From NCBI RefSeq assembly GCF_014202765.1, contig NZ_JACHHN010000011.1, positions 94,934-158,933 on the forward strand: a DNA stretch of 64,000 bases, given 5' to 3'. Under the pieces are notes generated by a model. That model worked only from the letters and a program-made list of their open reading frames with translations. It had not been told where the DNA came from and made no database searches. Below are positions 56,263 through 64,000 of this stretch, one piece after another. The position numbers were made by a program, and so were the translations under genes. The stretch's first letter is position 1, and every line of letters begins with the position of its first letter. The stretch comes from Silvimonas terrae (lineage in GTDB: Bacteria; Pseudomonadota; Gammaproteobacteria; Burkholderiales; Chitinibacteraceae).

Positions 56263-56274
56263 TTAGCAAGCTAA
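56263..56274. promoter_or_regulatory. Probable MarR operator
   Basis: TTAGC-AA-GCTAA, a 12-base dyad just upstream of the MarR gene. TTAGC/GCTAA arms are common in operators of MarR proteins that control aromatic or efflux operons. Confidence 0.55.
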
Positions 56275-56334
56275 TAATTGGACGGCAAGACGCAATGATT
56301 GTCCGCTTTAACGAACAATAAACACTAAATGTAC

Positions 56335-56928
56335 TTATGCAGGCTGATCATCACTATGGCTGTTCAAAAGATCAGCCATCCTGGCCGTGATCTTGATCAT
56401 GTCGGCCTCACTGCGATCAATGCCGTAGACGGTAAGGGGAAAATTGAGCGGATGCTGATGCCGCCAGATTTGCTCATGCGCCGACGCTGGCAAGATGTGC
56501 GCTGGATCGCCCACGGCCACCCAGCCGATCGGCACATGTTCATTGGCGGGGACGCGGGTCTTGATATGAACCACAGCGTGGATGCGGATTTCACAGCCTT
56601 GTTCCAGATGCGCGCCATGAAACACGGCCGCCCCGGTGGCGATGAAGACCTGATCTTCCACCGTACAGCCCACCAGGTGTGTGCCTGGCCCTACCATGCA
56701 ATGATCACCAATACGCAGGGGGTGTGAGTGTGTGCTGCGCAGAACTGCGTTTTCCAGCACGATGCATTGCTGCCCGATCTGGATGCTGCTGCCTTCGGCA
56801 ATGATCTGCGCGCCGTACATCACGCGGCAGTTGGGTCCGATGGTCACATCGCCGCAAATCACGGCATTGGGGGCAATCCAGGCCGTGGGGTCGATACGGG
56901 GAGTGTGGCCAGCGTGGGTCATCAGCAT
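56335..56928 (-). CDS. Hexapeptide-repeat protein, gamma-carbonic anhydrase-like
   Basis: A 197-residue left-handed beta-helix protein: PNAVICGDVTIGPNCRVMYG and HPLRIGDHCMVGPGTHLVGC show the hexapeptide rhythm. His residues in STHSHPLRIGD, GPGTHL and FHGAHLEQG are placed like zinc ligands of gamma-carbonic anhydrases (YrdA/CaiE/PaaY group), but the pattern is not exact, so activity is uncertain. The C-terminal helix (EQIWRHQHPLNFPLTVYGID) caps the trimer. Single gene. Confidence 0.85.
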   Translation of the reverse strand: MLMTHAGHTPRIDPTAWIAPNAVICGDVTIGPNCRVMYGAQIIAEGSSIQIGQQCIVLENAVLRSTHSHPLRIGDHCMVGPGTHLVGCTVEDQVFIATGAAVFHGAHLEQGCEIRIHAVVHIKTRVPANEHVPIGWVAVGDPAHILPASAHEQIWRHQHPLNFPLTVYGIDRSEADMIKITARMADLLNSHSDDQPA

Positions 56929-57017
56929 AGTGGGGTGGCTCGGTAAGAGGGCGGGTTCCGCTTACTTTAGCTGATGCCAATTGCATGTGCTGCGTCGTGT
57001 GCCGCAAAACGCGGGCA

Positions 57018-57047
57018 ACAAAAAACCCGGCACGAGGCCGGGTTTTG
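57018..57047 (-). terminator. Terminator of the cold-shock gene
   Basis: On the minus strand, AAAACCCGGCC TCGT GCCGGGTTTTTTGTTG, 16 bases after the cspA stop. Confidence 0.9.
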
Positions 57048-57062
57048 TACGCCTGTGTAAAA

Positions 57063-57266
57063 TTACACTGGCGTGATGTTCGAAGCTTGCTTGCCTTTCT
57101 GGCCGGTCACTACATCGAAGTTGACCTTTTGACCTTCTTGCAACGACTTGAAGCCGTTGGAGTTGATCGCCGAGAAGTGAGCGAACAGGTCTTCGCCACC
57201 ATCGTCAGGAGAAATAAAGCCAAAACCCTTGGCGTCGTTAAACCATTTAACCGTACCGGTTGCCAT
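57063..57266 (-). CDS. cspA: Cold-shock protein, CspA family
   Basis: A 67-residue single-strand nucleic-acid-binding beta-barrel. [20 protein letters not shown] contains RNP1 (KGFGFI) and DLFAHFSAI is RNP2. It acts as an RNA chaperone; whether it is cold-induced here is not known. The leader is only about 40 bases from the predicted start of transcription, unlike the long thermosensing leader of E. coli cspA. Which CspA paralogue it is cannot be told. Confidence 0.95.
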   Translation of the reverse strand: MATGTVKWFNDAKGFGFISPDDGGEDLFAHFSAINSNGFKSLQEGQKVNFDVVTGQKGKQASNITPV

Positions 57267-57313
57267 TACCTATGATTCCTATATCTTGAATTGAGCATGC
57301 GCTCAAGTCCCGT

Positions 57314-57342
57314 ATCATACCCAACGTGTATGGCTTGTACAA
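57314..57342 (-). promoter_or_regulatory. Sigma-70 promoter of cspA
   Basis: On the minus strand TTGTAC (57342-57337) and TATGAT (57319-57314) are exactly 17 bases apart, 48 bases upstream of the ATG. Confidence 0.75.
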
Positions 57343-57457
57343 ACGGATCGGACGAAAACTGCGTCATTTACCGCGAATCTGGCCTTATTAACCGATGTTC
57401 GGGCAGCCAAAAAGGCTTCCTTACGGGTTTTGAGGTGGATTCACGTCAAACTGACAA

Positions 57458-57489
57458 CAAAAAAGGCCTGCATCGACGCAGGCCTTTTT
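57458..57489 (-). terminator. Terminator of the ProQ-like gene
   Basis: On the minus strand, AAAAAGGCCTGCG TCGA TGCAGGCCTTTTTTGTTG, about 20 bases after the stop. Confidence 0.9.
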
Positions 57490-57506
57490 GTCGGTCACGA
57501 GGACTT

Positions 57507-57932
57507 TCAGGCTTGATCGGTACTGCCTTCAGTGGCGGCATTGCTCTGGGCAGCCGGTGCAGCTGCATCCGCTTTGGCCGCTTTGGCCTGCGGTTTGGCG
57601 GCCTGAATGATGCTGGCGGCGTTCTGTTTTTCAGAATCTGTGATCTCACCGTCCGGTTTGCCCTTCAGGTTAAACCGCTTGCCGCCACGGGCCAGCTGCT
57701 TCTGATAAGTGAGACGGGCGCAGTGCTGGCTGAGTGCGCGTTTGACCACAATGGCATCAAAGTGCGGCAGGGCGGCAACCAGAATATCGAGCGTGCCAAT
57801 GGCCAGCGGACGGTTTTCGCGCAGCACGGCAAAGCGGCGGTACATTTCCTCGTTGATCATTTCGAGTTGTTTGCGCTTGCTTTGCGTGCCAATGGCTTTT
57901 TGCAGGGCATCGCCGAGGGAGGAAGAAGACAT
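57507..57932 (-). CDS. ProQ/FinO domain RNA chaperone
   Basis: A 141-residue protein with a ProQ/FinO domain at about 12-100: LRENRPLAIGTLDILVAALP and VVKRALSQHCARLTYQKQLA, with RFNLKGKPDGEIT at its end, followed by an Ala/Lys-rich tail (AAKPQAKAAKADAAAPAAQ). Such small forms, as in Neisseria, bind structured RNAs and the 3' ends of transcripts. The start at 57932 (MSSSSLG) is preferred to one 12 codons upstream. Confidence 0.9.
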   Translation of the reverse strand: MSSSSLGDALQKAIGTQSKRKQLEMINEEMYRRFAVLRENRPLAIGTLDILVAALPHFDAIVVKRALSQHCARLTYQKQLARGGKRFNLKGKPDGEITDSEKQNAASIIQAAKPQAKAAKADAAAPAAQSNAATEGSTDQA

Positions 57933-58099
57933 ATTCGGTACTGTGGGGTTCCTGATTGGCGGCAGCATACCGCGCCAGCGCTAGAGACTCAATGCCGCAA
58001 GCCTTGCCGGCGGTGCTTTGTGGCCAAATTTTACGTTTTTTTGATAAAAGGAACGCACCGATGCGACACCTTGCGGCCACATCGGTGGTTTACCGCCAG

Positions 58100-58663
58100 T
58101 TACAAGGTGACCAGCGAGCGTTCCGGGTGGTGGCGTTGCGCGGCCAGTAAAAAGACATCCGCCACCTGGCGTGCCGCAGTCAGCATGGCGGGAAAGCGCG
58201 CCGCGTCCTGTTGATCCAGCCACGTGGTGTAGCTATTCCAGAGTGGCATGTCCTGATGGTCTGCCAGGTAGTGGGTGGCAGCATGCAATCGCGGATCGGT
58301 CGCCGCTTCAACATGGCGTAGCTGGCTGCGTGCGTTCTGCCGCAGAATTTCCAGGATATAGACTGCGCCACCCAGCCCATCGGGATCGATGGCCGGGATA
58401 TCCAGCGCGCCGGGCACAGCCAGGCCCAGGTGCGCCAGATCTCGTAGCAGAGCCGCTTTGCGTGAGCGAGCGGCCCAGTCGGGTACTTTGCGCTGCACAT
58501 CGGCGGCCTCAAGGCGCGCTTCCAGTGGCAACAATGCGGCGGCATGCGCATTCAAAAATGCGCTGTAGCCGGGCAGGGTGGTCAGGGCAAAACCCGAAAA
58601 TGCCTGATCCAGTGCTTCGTGACGGTCGGCCGTGGCCAATTTCAGATCAATTCTGGTCGTCAT
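58100..58663 (-). CDS. hemO: Biliverdin-producing haem oxygenase
   Basis: A 187-residue helical haem oxygenase. The proximal His lies in LKLATADRHEALDQAFSGF (about residue 14-16), and DPDGLGGAVYILE is the flexible distal Gly-rich helix region. The enzyme opens haem to biliverdin, CO and iron. It resembles HemO/BphO proteins of Pseudomonas and Neisseria. No phytochrome or haem-uptake gene is adjacent, so iron supply versus chromophore synthesis is undecided. GAGGACGAC precedes the ATG at 58663. Confidence 0.88.
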   Translation of the reverse strand: MTTRIDLKLATADRHEALDQAFSGFALTTLPGYSAFLNAHAAALLPLEARLEAADVQRKVPDWAARSRKAALLRDLAHLGLAVPGALDIPAIDPDGLGGAVYILEILRQNARSQLRHVEAATDPRLHAATHYLADHQDMPLWNSYTTWLDQQDAARFPAMLTAARQVADVFLLAAQRHHPERSLVTL

Positions 58664-58790
58664 GTCGTCCTCTTGTCGCATCCGGTTGATTGCCAAGCAC
58701 TATTGCTGCAATGCACCGTACTGACGGGGACTAACACTATAGTCCAGATTTTGACCATTAATCACGTGACCGTATTTTTTTGTATACAAC

Positions 58791-59705
58791 TCATGCGGAT
58801 TGTGATTGCCCTGTTGCGGTGGTTGGCGGGATTGCGCGCCGTGATTTGCGGAACACCAGCCAGTTTCCAGCCATGACCAGCAAGACCCCGCCCAGCGCCA
58901 GAGGCGTCCAGCGGTAGCCCTCCAGCAAGGCTGAAATATTGAGCGCCACAAGCGGAAACAACACCGTGCAATAGGCCGCCTTTTCCGCACCCAAGCGCCC
59001 CACCAGCATCAAGTAGGCGGTAAATCCGATGACAGAGCCGGGGATCGCCAGCCACAGCAATGCGCCGATATACACCGGCCGGGTGTCTACCACCAGAGGC
59101 ACCCCGGCAATCAGGCTTCCCGCCAGCAATACCAGCGCGCCGAACAGCATGGCCCAGGCATTGGTATGAGCGGGCTTCAAACCCTGCGCTTGCAAACGGG
59201 CAGACAGTAAATTGCCGGCTGAAAAGCACAGCGTTCCGCCCAGAGCCAGGAGCAGGCCCAGGATCGTGCCAGCATGGTCGTGTGTGTTGGCAAATTCGGG
59301 CGAGAACAGCGCCACGAGGCCTATCAAACCGACCAGCGCCCCCGCAATCACGTTGGATGCAATGGTGCGACCCATGAAAATACGGGCGTTAATGGCATTC
59401 CAGAGGGTGGATGTCGAAAACACCACGGCTTCCAGTCCGGTCGGGATATAGCGGCTGGCATTGTAGAAACACAGGAAATTGACACAGAACAGGCAAAGGC
59501 CCTGCACGGCCACAAGGCTCAACGCGCTGCGTGGCAATGGCTTGAGCTGGCGCCGCCAGGCCAGCAATCCAAACAGAACGATCGCGGCAAGGCCAAAACG
59601 CCATGCGATCGATAGCGGAATTGGAGACGGGCCCAGTTGCAGTTTGATCGCAAACCAGGTCGTTCCCCAGATCAGAACGACCACCAAATATAACAATGCA
59701 TTCAT
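58791..59705 (-). CDS. EamA/DMT family transporter
   Basis: A 304-residue inner-membrane protein with ten predicted segments in two EamA repeats: LVVLIWGTTWFAIKLQLGPS, NFLCFYNASRYIPTGLEAVV in the first, and a second half ending LALGGVLLVMAGNWLVFRKS. Relatives export amino acids or other metabolites. It is divergent from an AraC-type regulator, its likely controller. Substrate unknown. Confidence 0.88.
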   Translation of the reverse strand: MNALLYLVVVLIWGTTWFAIKLQLGPSPIPLSIAWRFGLAAIVLFGLLAWRRQLKPLPRSALSLVAVQGLCLFCVNFLCFYNASRYIPTGLEAVVFSTSTLWNAINARIFMGRTIASNVIAGALVGLIGLVALFSPEFANTHDHAGTILGLLLALGGTLCFSAGNLLSARLQAQGLKPAHTNAWAMLFGALVLLAGSLIAGVPLVVDTRPVYIGALLWLAIPGSVIGFTAYLMLVGRLGAEKAAYCTVLFPLVALNISALLEGYRWTPLALGGVLLVMAGNWLVFRKSRRAIPPTTATGQSQSA

Positions 59706-59822
59706 GAGGAGTATCAGGAGCTATTTGAATGAGGGTATTCAAACAGGGGAGGCTGGCTGGTACTTGCGTAATCTTGCGCTTTTGTCGCGTGGCGGCATGC
59801 GGTCGGGGCGGTTACGGGTAAC

Positions 59823-60704
59823 ATGTACAACATGGACTCCGTCACTCTCGATCACAATGTATTTGCCACGCTGCAGCGTTCACGCGCGGCGTTGCAGCGT
59901 GCGGGTGATCTGGGGGATGGCATGACCGTGGCACGCTGGCGCAACCAGAACGATGCGACAACCTATCGCGGCCCGGGTCATCACACACTGTCGCTTTATC
60001 TGGCTGGTGGATACCGGACGTGGCGCCGGGACAAGCCCGGCGTATTTGGGGCCCCGGGGCGTTTATGCCTGTTGCCGGATGAGCACGAATCCGCGTGGGT
60101 GATCGAGGGCGACCTTGAGTTCATGCATCTGTATTTTTCGCCAGCCCAACTGGCCAGTGCAACGGTGACCTTGCTGGATCGGGAACCGCGCAGCGTACAA
60201 CTGCATGACCTGACTTATGCCGAGGACCCGGTTCTGGCCGCGCTGTGCAGTGACATCGCCCGGCAGGACTGGCAAGACAGTAGTGCCCGGCTGGCTGCCA
60301 ACGAACAGGCGCATGCGGTCCTGGCCAGACTGGTCAGTGCGCACAGCGGTCGCCGGCTGTACGTGCCCAAAGGTGGATTGGCCCCGCAGGCACGGCGGCG
60401 CGTGCTTGAGTATATAGATAGTCACCTTGATGCCAGCCTGACGTTAGGGGAGTTGGCCTCCCTGGTGGCGTTATCGGAATTTCACTTTGCCCGGGCATTC
60501 CGGGCCAGTTTTGGCATGCCACCGCATGCCTGGCTGACTTTGCGCAGACTGGACCGCGCCCGGCAGCTTTTACGCCATAGCACCATGCCTTTGCTGGATG
60601 TGGCTGTGGCTTGCGGTTTTGCCAGTGCCAGTCACTTCAGCAACCGCTTTCGCGCCACACTTGGCGCCAATCCATCGCAATACCGCGCTGCGCTTGCCCG
60701 ATAA
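59823..60704 (+). CDS. AraC family transcriptional regulator
   Basis: A 293-residue regulator. The N-terminal half is a ligand-sensing beta domain (HTLSLYLAGGYRTWRRDKPG); the C-terminal ~100 residues carry two helix-turn-helices: LTLGELASLVALSEFHFARA and LDVAVACGFASASHFSNRFR, followed by GANPSQYR. It lies divergent from the EamA exporter with about 117 bases between. An ATG three codons later is an equal start candidate. Effector unknown. Confidence 0.9.
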   Translation: MYNMDSVTLDHNVFATLQRSRAALQRAGDLGDGMTVARWRNQNDATTYRGPGHHTLSLYLAGGYRTWRRDKPGVFGAPGRLCLLPDEHESAWVIEGDLEFMHLYFSPAQLASATVTLLDREPRSVQLHDLTYAEDPVLAALCSDIARQDWQDSSARLAANEQAHAVLARLVSAHSGRRLYVPKGGLAPQARRRVLEYIDSHLDASLTLGELASLVALSEFHFARAFRASFGMPPHAWLTLRRLDRARQLLRHSTMPLLDVAVACGFASASHFSNRFRATLGANPSQYRAALAR

Positions 60705-60821
60705 AAAAACGCAAGCCAGCACCATAACATCCCCGCCAGTCCCGCCTTGTTGTATTACGGTTGATTGCTTACGTCTGTAATCAGAATAACCGTTTGTCAT
60801 GATGTTCATTCTTGCTTGAAC

Positions 60822-60856
60822 ATGTACCTTGCAAAGAAAGGTACATCGCTATACGA
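60822..60856 (+). promoter_or_regulatory. Promoter with overlapping operator before the DUF1700-type gene
   Basis: ATGTACCTT and AAGGTACAT are a perfect inverted repeat around seven bases (60822-60846). TTGCAA (60829) and TACGAT (60852-60857 region) are 17 bases apart and could be the -35 and -10. The repeat overlaps the -35, as expected for a repressor site. CTAT...TGCAC and GTGCATAG just downstream form a second, imperfect dyad. The rest of the gap (60705-60821) holds no gene. Confidence 0.5.
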
Positions 60857-61000
60857 TGCACTTATCGTATCGTGCATAGCACGGTAGGCTGGCATACAAG
60901 GTAGTGCCAGCACAGGCGTAGCGCATCGACAGGCACTGTGGCCCGTTGAACGCAACCAATCAAAAGCCGCAGTAACCGTCGTGAACTGGAGCAATCAAAA

Positions 61001-62020
61001 ATGAAACAACAAGCATTCATGTCGCAACTGGAATCCAGCCTGGCTGGCCTGACCCAAATGGATATCGAACAAATCCTGGCCGATTACAATGAATACTTCC
61101 GCGCTGCCGCACAGGTGGGGCGGAGCGAAGAAGAGGTGGCTGCCAGCCTGGGCGATCCGCAACGTCTGGGGCATGATCTGCGGGTGCAAAAGCTGTATGG
61201 CCAGTGGCAACAGAAGCGCACATTTGGTGGTCTTGTCCGCACTGTCGGTGCCATCGCCCGCCTGGGGGTGGTTAACTTCCTGCTGGCGATTCCCTTCATC
61301 ATTTATCTGAGTGTGCTGACCGCTGGCATTTTTGTGAGCAGCGCTGTGGTCGCCGGTGCGCTGGCCGCGCTGCTTGCGGTGGGCGCCCATTCACTCTTTG
61401 GGACGCCGACAGTCCGGCTGACCGATGCTACGCAAGGCACGGGTGATCTGAAAATTGTCGCCCGCATGCCAGGGGTCGCCAAGGCAGACCTGTTCCGCTA
61501 TCGCAACGACGATGTGGAAGTCCAGTTACAAGAGGGCGATCAAGTGCAACTGGCCGAGCGTGACGGCAAGAGCACACGTCTTGTGGCACGTAACGGCGTG
61601 CTGGTGGTCGATGGCACGCCACCGTCCAGTCTTGATCATGGATATCGCGTTGCTCAGGGCAATCTGGTTTCTGTGAGCGTCAAAGCGGCCGATGGAGAAA
61701 GCCTGACCTGGAGTCAGGACAGCAAGCTGGGCCGCATCGACTGGTACGCCATGAACCACGACGGCATTGATGCCTCGGTGATTACCCCGCATACCGGTTC
61801 AGGTCATATTGCAGTCACCATCAATGATGGCGTTGTGCAAGTACGTGTCCCGGCTGGTCAACATCAGACTGCGCATGTACTGCGGGCTTCGGTGGGGGTG
61901 TTGCTGATCGCGGCGCTGGTTCTGTTTGTTCTGCTCAAGCTGGCGATCATGACCTGGCGGGGTGTGGTGCGCTACGGTCGTGACCAGATTGCCCAGATCC
62001 CTTTGCACCTGGTGTTCTGA
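61001..62020 (+). CDS. DUF1700/HAAS-type membrane protein
   Basis: A 339-residue protein. Residues 1-65 (MSQLESSLAGLTQMDIEQIL, DYNEYF, VAASLGDPQRLGHDLR) match the HAAS/DUF1700 helical domain often tied to PadR regulators. Two membrane segments follow at about 85-130, then a beta-rich extracytoplasmic part (130-300) resembling the DUF4097-type repeats, and a last membrane segment at 300-325. No PadR gene is in the window, although a repressor-like dyad precedes the gene. GGAG precedes the ATG. Function unknown. Confidence 0.75.
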   Translation: MKQQAFMSQLESSLAGLTQMDIEQILADYNEYFRAAAQVGRSEEEVAASLGDPQRLGHDLRVQKLYGQWQQKRTFGGLVRTVGAIARLGVVNFLLAIPFIIYLSVLTAGIFVSSAVVAGALAALLAVGAHSLFGTPTVRLTDATQGTGDLKIVARMPGVAKADLFRYRNDDVEVQLQEGDQVQLAERDGKSTRLVARNGVLVVDGTPPSSLDHGYRVAQGNLVSVSVKAADGESLTWSQDSKLGRIDWYAMNHDGIDASVITPHTGSGHIAVTINDGVVQVRVPAGQHQTAHVLRASVGVLLIAALVLFVLLKLAIMTWRGVVRYGRDQIAQIPLHLVF

Positions 62021-62055
62021 ACCGGCGTGCTGGTGTCACGGAGTTGGTAAGTGCT

Positions 62056-62082
62056 GGGCCGGCGTCATGCCGGCCCTTTTTT
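62056..62082 (+). terminator. Rho-independent terminator
   Basis: GGGCCGGC and GCCGGCCC with a five-base loop and six T, 35 bases after the DUF1700-type gene. Confidence 0.85.
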
Positions 62083-62222
62083 CGTTTCAGAGCAGATCGA
62101 AGTTCGGGGAAGGGGCCATCAGTCTTTGCTCAAAAGCACAAAAGTGTGAATGTTCACTGGACTGAAAGGCAGTTTCTGCCGGTTTCCATGTATTCCGCGC
62201 AGCTTGTGGTGCTTCTAAAATT

Positions 62223-62261
62223 GCGCTAGCGCGATGGGATAATGCTGTTGACATAAATGTC
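62223..62261. promoter_or_regulatory. Palindromes upstream of the sugar symporter
   Basis: GCGCTAGCGC (62223-62232) is a perfect 10-base palindrome, GATAAT (62238) a good -10 hexamer, and GACAT-AA-ATGTC (62250-62261) a second dyad. Together they look like an operator region for the gene at 62421. The remaining 400-base gap holds no gene. Confidence 0.4.
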
Positions 62262-62420
62262 CCACGATGCACTGACGCATTCAGCGCCGGAGTTCTACTC
62301 CCGCCATCCGGACAGGTGGCTGGCTGAGGTTGATCAGAGAAATCAAAGTAATAAGACCTATCCCGTGCCGGGCGCGCACACGTTGCGGCCCGTTTTACCC
62401 GTTGTACTGAGGAGTTCGAA

Positions 62421-63713
62421 ATGCAAGCAACTGCCGGTAGCCATCAATATGGCAAGGCATTGACGGTGTTGACGTCGCTGTTTTTCATGTGGGGTTTGAT
62501 CACTTCGCTCAATGACATATTGATTCCCCATCTGAAAGCCATCTTCTCGCTGACCTATCTGCAGGCAGCCTTGATCCAGTTTTGTTTCTTTACCGCTTAT
62601 TTTGTGGTGTCGTTTCCCGCCGGTTTCATCATCCGCAAGATTGGCTACAAACGCGGCATTGTGCTGGGCCTTGTTACCGCAGGCCTGGGCTGTCTGCTGT
62701 TCTATCCGGCTGCAGGTGCGCAGTCGTATCCGTTCTTCCTGTCGGCGCTGTTCATTCTTGCCGGTGGCATCACCATCTTGCAGGTGGCGGCCAACCCGTA
62801 CGTCACAGTGTTGGGACGCCCGGAAACCGCGTCCAGCCGCCTTAATCTCACCCAGGCTTTCAATTCGCTGGGTGCTACCCTTGGTCCGCTGCTTGGCGCC
62901 GTGACCATCCTGGCTGTTGCAGCACCGGCCGCTGGCGCACAAGCCTCTGCGCAGGCCGCCGCAGTGCAAACCCCGTATCTGGTACTGGCCGGCTTGCTGT
63001 TCCTGCTGGCCTTGATCATTGGCATGGTCCAACTGCCTGTCATTAAAGAAGCTGAAGGTACGGACGAAGTGGCCCGCGCCCAGGAAGAACGCGTTCATGG
63101 CAAGAAAAGTGTGTGGGAGTTCCGCCACCTGGTCCTGGGGGCGCTGGGTATCTTTGCTTATGTTGGTGCAGAAGTCGGCATTGGCAGCTTCCTGGTCAGC
63201 CTGATGGGCCAGCCACAAATTGCCGGCCTTTCTCCGGAATCCGCCGGTAAATATCTGTCTATTTACTGGGGCGCCGCCATGGTGGGGCGTTTTGCCGGCT
63301 CGGCCTTGATGACCAGAATCAATCCGGCCCGCATTCTGACCGTCAACGCGCTGATCAATGTCGTACTGATTACTGCGGCAATGCTGGTGGGGGGCAAGAC
63401 AGCCATGTGGGCACTGATTGCAGTTGGCCTTTTCAACTCCATCATGTTCCCGACCATCTTCTCGCTTGCCCTGAAAGGTCTGGGCAGCTTTACTAGCGAA
63501 GGGTCGGGTATTTTGTGCATGGCGATTGTGGGCGGTGCCATCGTACCGGTAGTGCAAGCCGCACTGGCCGATCACCTGGGTATCCTGGCTTCGTTTGCCG
63601 TGCCGCTGGTTTGCTATCTATATATTGTTCACTTCGGCGCACGCGGCCATCGTGAACTGGTCGGTCAGAAAAAGCCGGCTGATCGTCGCGCACCAGTGGT
63701 TCAGGGCGCCTGA
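62421..63713 (+). CDS. gluP: Sugar:proton symporter, FucP/GluP type
   Basis: A 430-residue major facilitator of the fucose:H+ symporter family. TSLFFMWGLITSLNDILIPH in TM1, TAYFVVSFPAGFIIRKIGYK in loop 2-3, and VAANPYVTVLGRPETASSRL are typical of the glucose/galactose carrier GluP. It imports a hexose or fucose with protons; the exact sugar is not known. GAGGAGTTCG precedes the ATG. It stands alone between terminators. Confidence 0.88.
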   Translation: MQATAGSHQYGKALTVLTSLFFMWGLITSLNDILIPHLKAIFSLTYLQAALIQFCFFTAYFVVSFPAGFIIRKIGYKRGIVLGLVTAGLGCLLFYPAAGAQSYPFFLSALFILAGGITILQVAANPYVTVLGRPETASSRLNLTQAFNSLGATLGPLLGAVTILAVAAPAAGAQASAQAAAVQTPYLVLAGLLFLLALIIGMVQLPVIKEAEGTDEVARAQEERVHGKKSVWEFRHLVLGALGIFAYVGAEVGIGSFLVSLMGQPQIAGLSPESAGKYLSIYWGAAMVGRFAGSALMTRINPARILTVNALINVVLITAAMLVGGKTAMWALIAVGLFNSIMFPTIFSLALKGLGSFTSEGSGILCMAIVGGAIVPVVQAALADHLGILASFAVPLVCYLYIVHFGARGHRELVGQKKPADRRAPVVQGA

Positions 63714-63747
63714 CAGACCTGTGACTTCCCCAAGGGGAGGGCCAGAC

Positions 63748-63776
63748 AAAAAAACCGCTCTTGGGAGCGGTTTTTT
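63748..63776. terminator. Bidirectional rho-independent terminator
   Basis: AAAAAAACCGCTC TTG GGAGCGGTTTTTT, about 35 bases after the symporter gene. Confidence 0.9.
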
Positions 63777-63926
63777 GTTTGTTACACCCGTATTTCGTCG
63801 GCCGGTTTTGCCTGAAATATCCGCCAGGCGCACACTCGAATTCTTCACTCCAAAAATCGGTGCTGGCCGATTTCCTTTTTCATCAATGACTTGAGTGATC
63901 AAGAGAGGAAATATTGCAGGAAGGTG

Positions 63927-63955
63927 TTGACGGGTCCGGGGATGGTCCGTATAGT
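63927..63955 (+). promoter_or_regulatory. Strong sigma-70 promoter, probably of a ribosomal RNA operon
   Basis: TTGACG and TATAGT are exactly 17 bases apart. The bases after the -10 are TCGGTTTCTCCGCTGCAGAC followed by ACAACAGCG and CGAAAACGAA, an untranslated, structured-looking leader of the sort found before 16S rRNA in related bacteria. The window ends 45 bases later, so the gene itself is not seen. Confidence 0.65.
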
Positions 63956-64000
63956 TCGGTTTCTCCGCTGCAGACACAACAGCGAAACGGCGAAAACGAA

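Noticed and set aside
63618..63977. A 119-codon minus-strand frame at the window end
   Set aside because: It covers the terminator and the probable rRNA promoter and overlaps the sugar symporter. Frames like this are often wrongly called upstream of rRNA operons.

Overview
The window reads as about 64 kb of ordinary, densely coded chromosome from a Gram-negative betaproteobacterium, most likely of the order Neisseriales (Chromobacteriaceae/Chitinibacteraceae type). This is inferred from the GC-rich sequence, a CsgG/DUF4810/GNA1162 lipoprotein trio, a membrane-anchored dihaem cytochrome c5 of the neisserial kind, a fused CysG, a ProQ/FinO protein, and many LysR regulators. I see no phage, plasmid, CRISPR array or intact insertion sequence. 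The mobile-like signals are small dispersed palindromic repeats, one possible MITE or decayed IS relic, and a larger dispersed repeat ending in a hexanucleotide tandem array.

Layout. 0.1-5.1 kb: a tiny secreted peptide, a LysR regulator, a CHRD-domain protein, an orphan pair of sugar-ABC permeases and repeat-rich intergenic DNA with 24 copies of a GCAACS hexamer. 5.1-13.2 kb: polysaccharide deacetylase, ABM monooxygenase, then the acrR regulator divergent from an acrA-acrB-outer membrane channel efflux operon, with a perfect AcrR-type palindrome between them. 13.3-25.2 kb: peroxiredoxin, AI-2E family permease, an acetylornithine aminotransferase with an unusual leader, GST, several LysR regulators, an MFS exporter, the ohrR/ohr peroxide pair and a citrate-type symporter. 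25.5-31 kb: a lipoprotein trio and the complete tauABCD taurine sulfonate operon. 31-40 kb: a second, active-site-altered deacetylase, an OmpR/EnvZ-type two-component system, an MBL-fold hydrolase, acyl carrier protein phosphodiesterase, and the tsaB-rimI-udg cluster. 40.5-50.7 kb: clpB with a sigma-32-type promoter, cysG, cytochromes, SDR, pepD, a dienelactone hydrolase and a GNAT. 50.8 kb: tRNA-Arg(CCG). 51-56.3 kb: a five-gene marR-FUSC-DUF1656-HlyD-OMF aromatic-compound efflux operon. 56.3-63.8 kb: hexapeptide transferase/carbonic anhydrase homologue, cspA, proQ-like, haem oxygenase, EamA/AraC pair, a DUF1700-type membrane protein and a GluP/FucP sugar symporter. The last 75 bases hold a strong sigma-70 promoter that looks like a ribosomal RNA operon promoter.

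How the genes work together. Two tripartite efflux systems (RND and FUSC/HlyD) each carry their own repressor gene and a plausible operator. The organic peroxide module (ohr/ohrR) and the taurine module are self-contained. The sugar permease pair at 2.7-4.4 kb has no binding protein or ATPase in the window. No convincing wholly new system is visible. The best leads are the leader upstream of the argD-like gene, the hexamer-tipped dispersed repeat fused in frame to a deacetylase gene, the altered deacetylase, a sensor kinase with a Cys/His-rich periplasmic loop, and several clear but untested operators.
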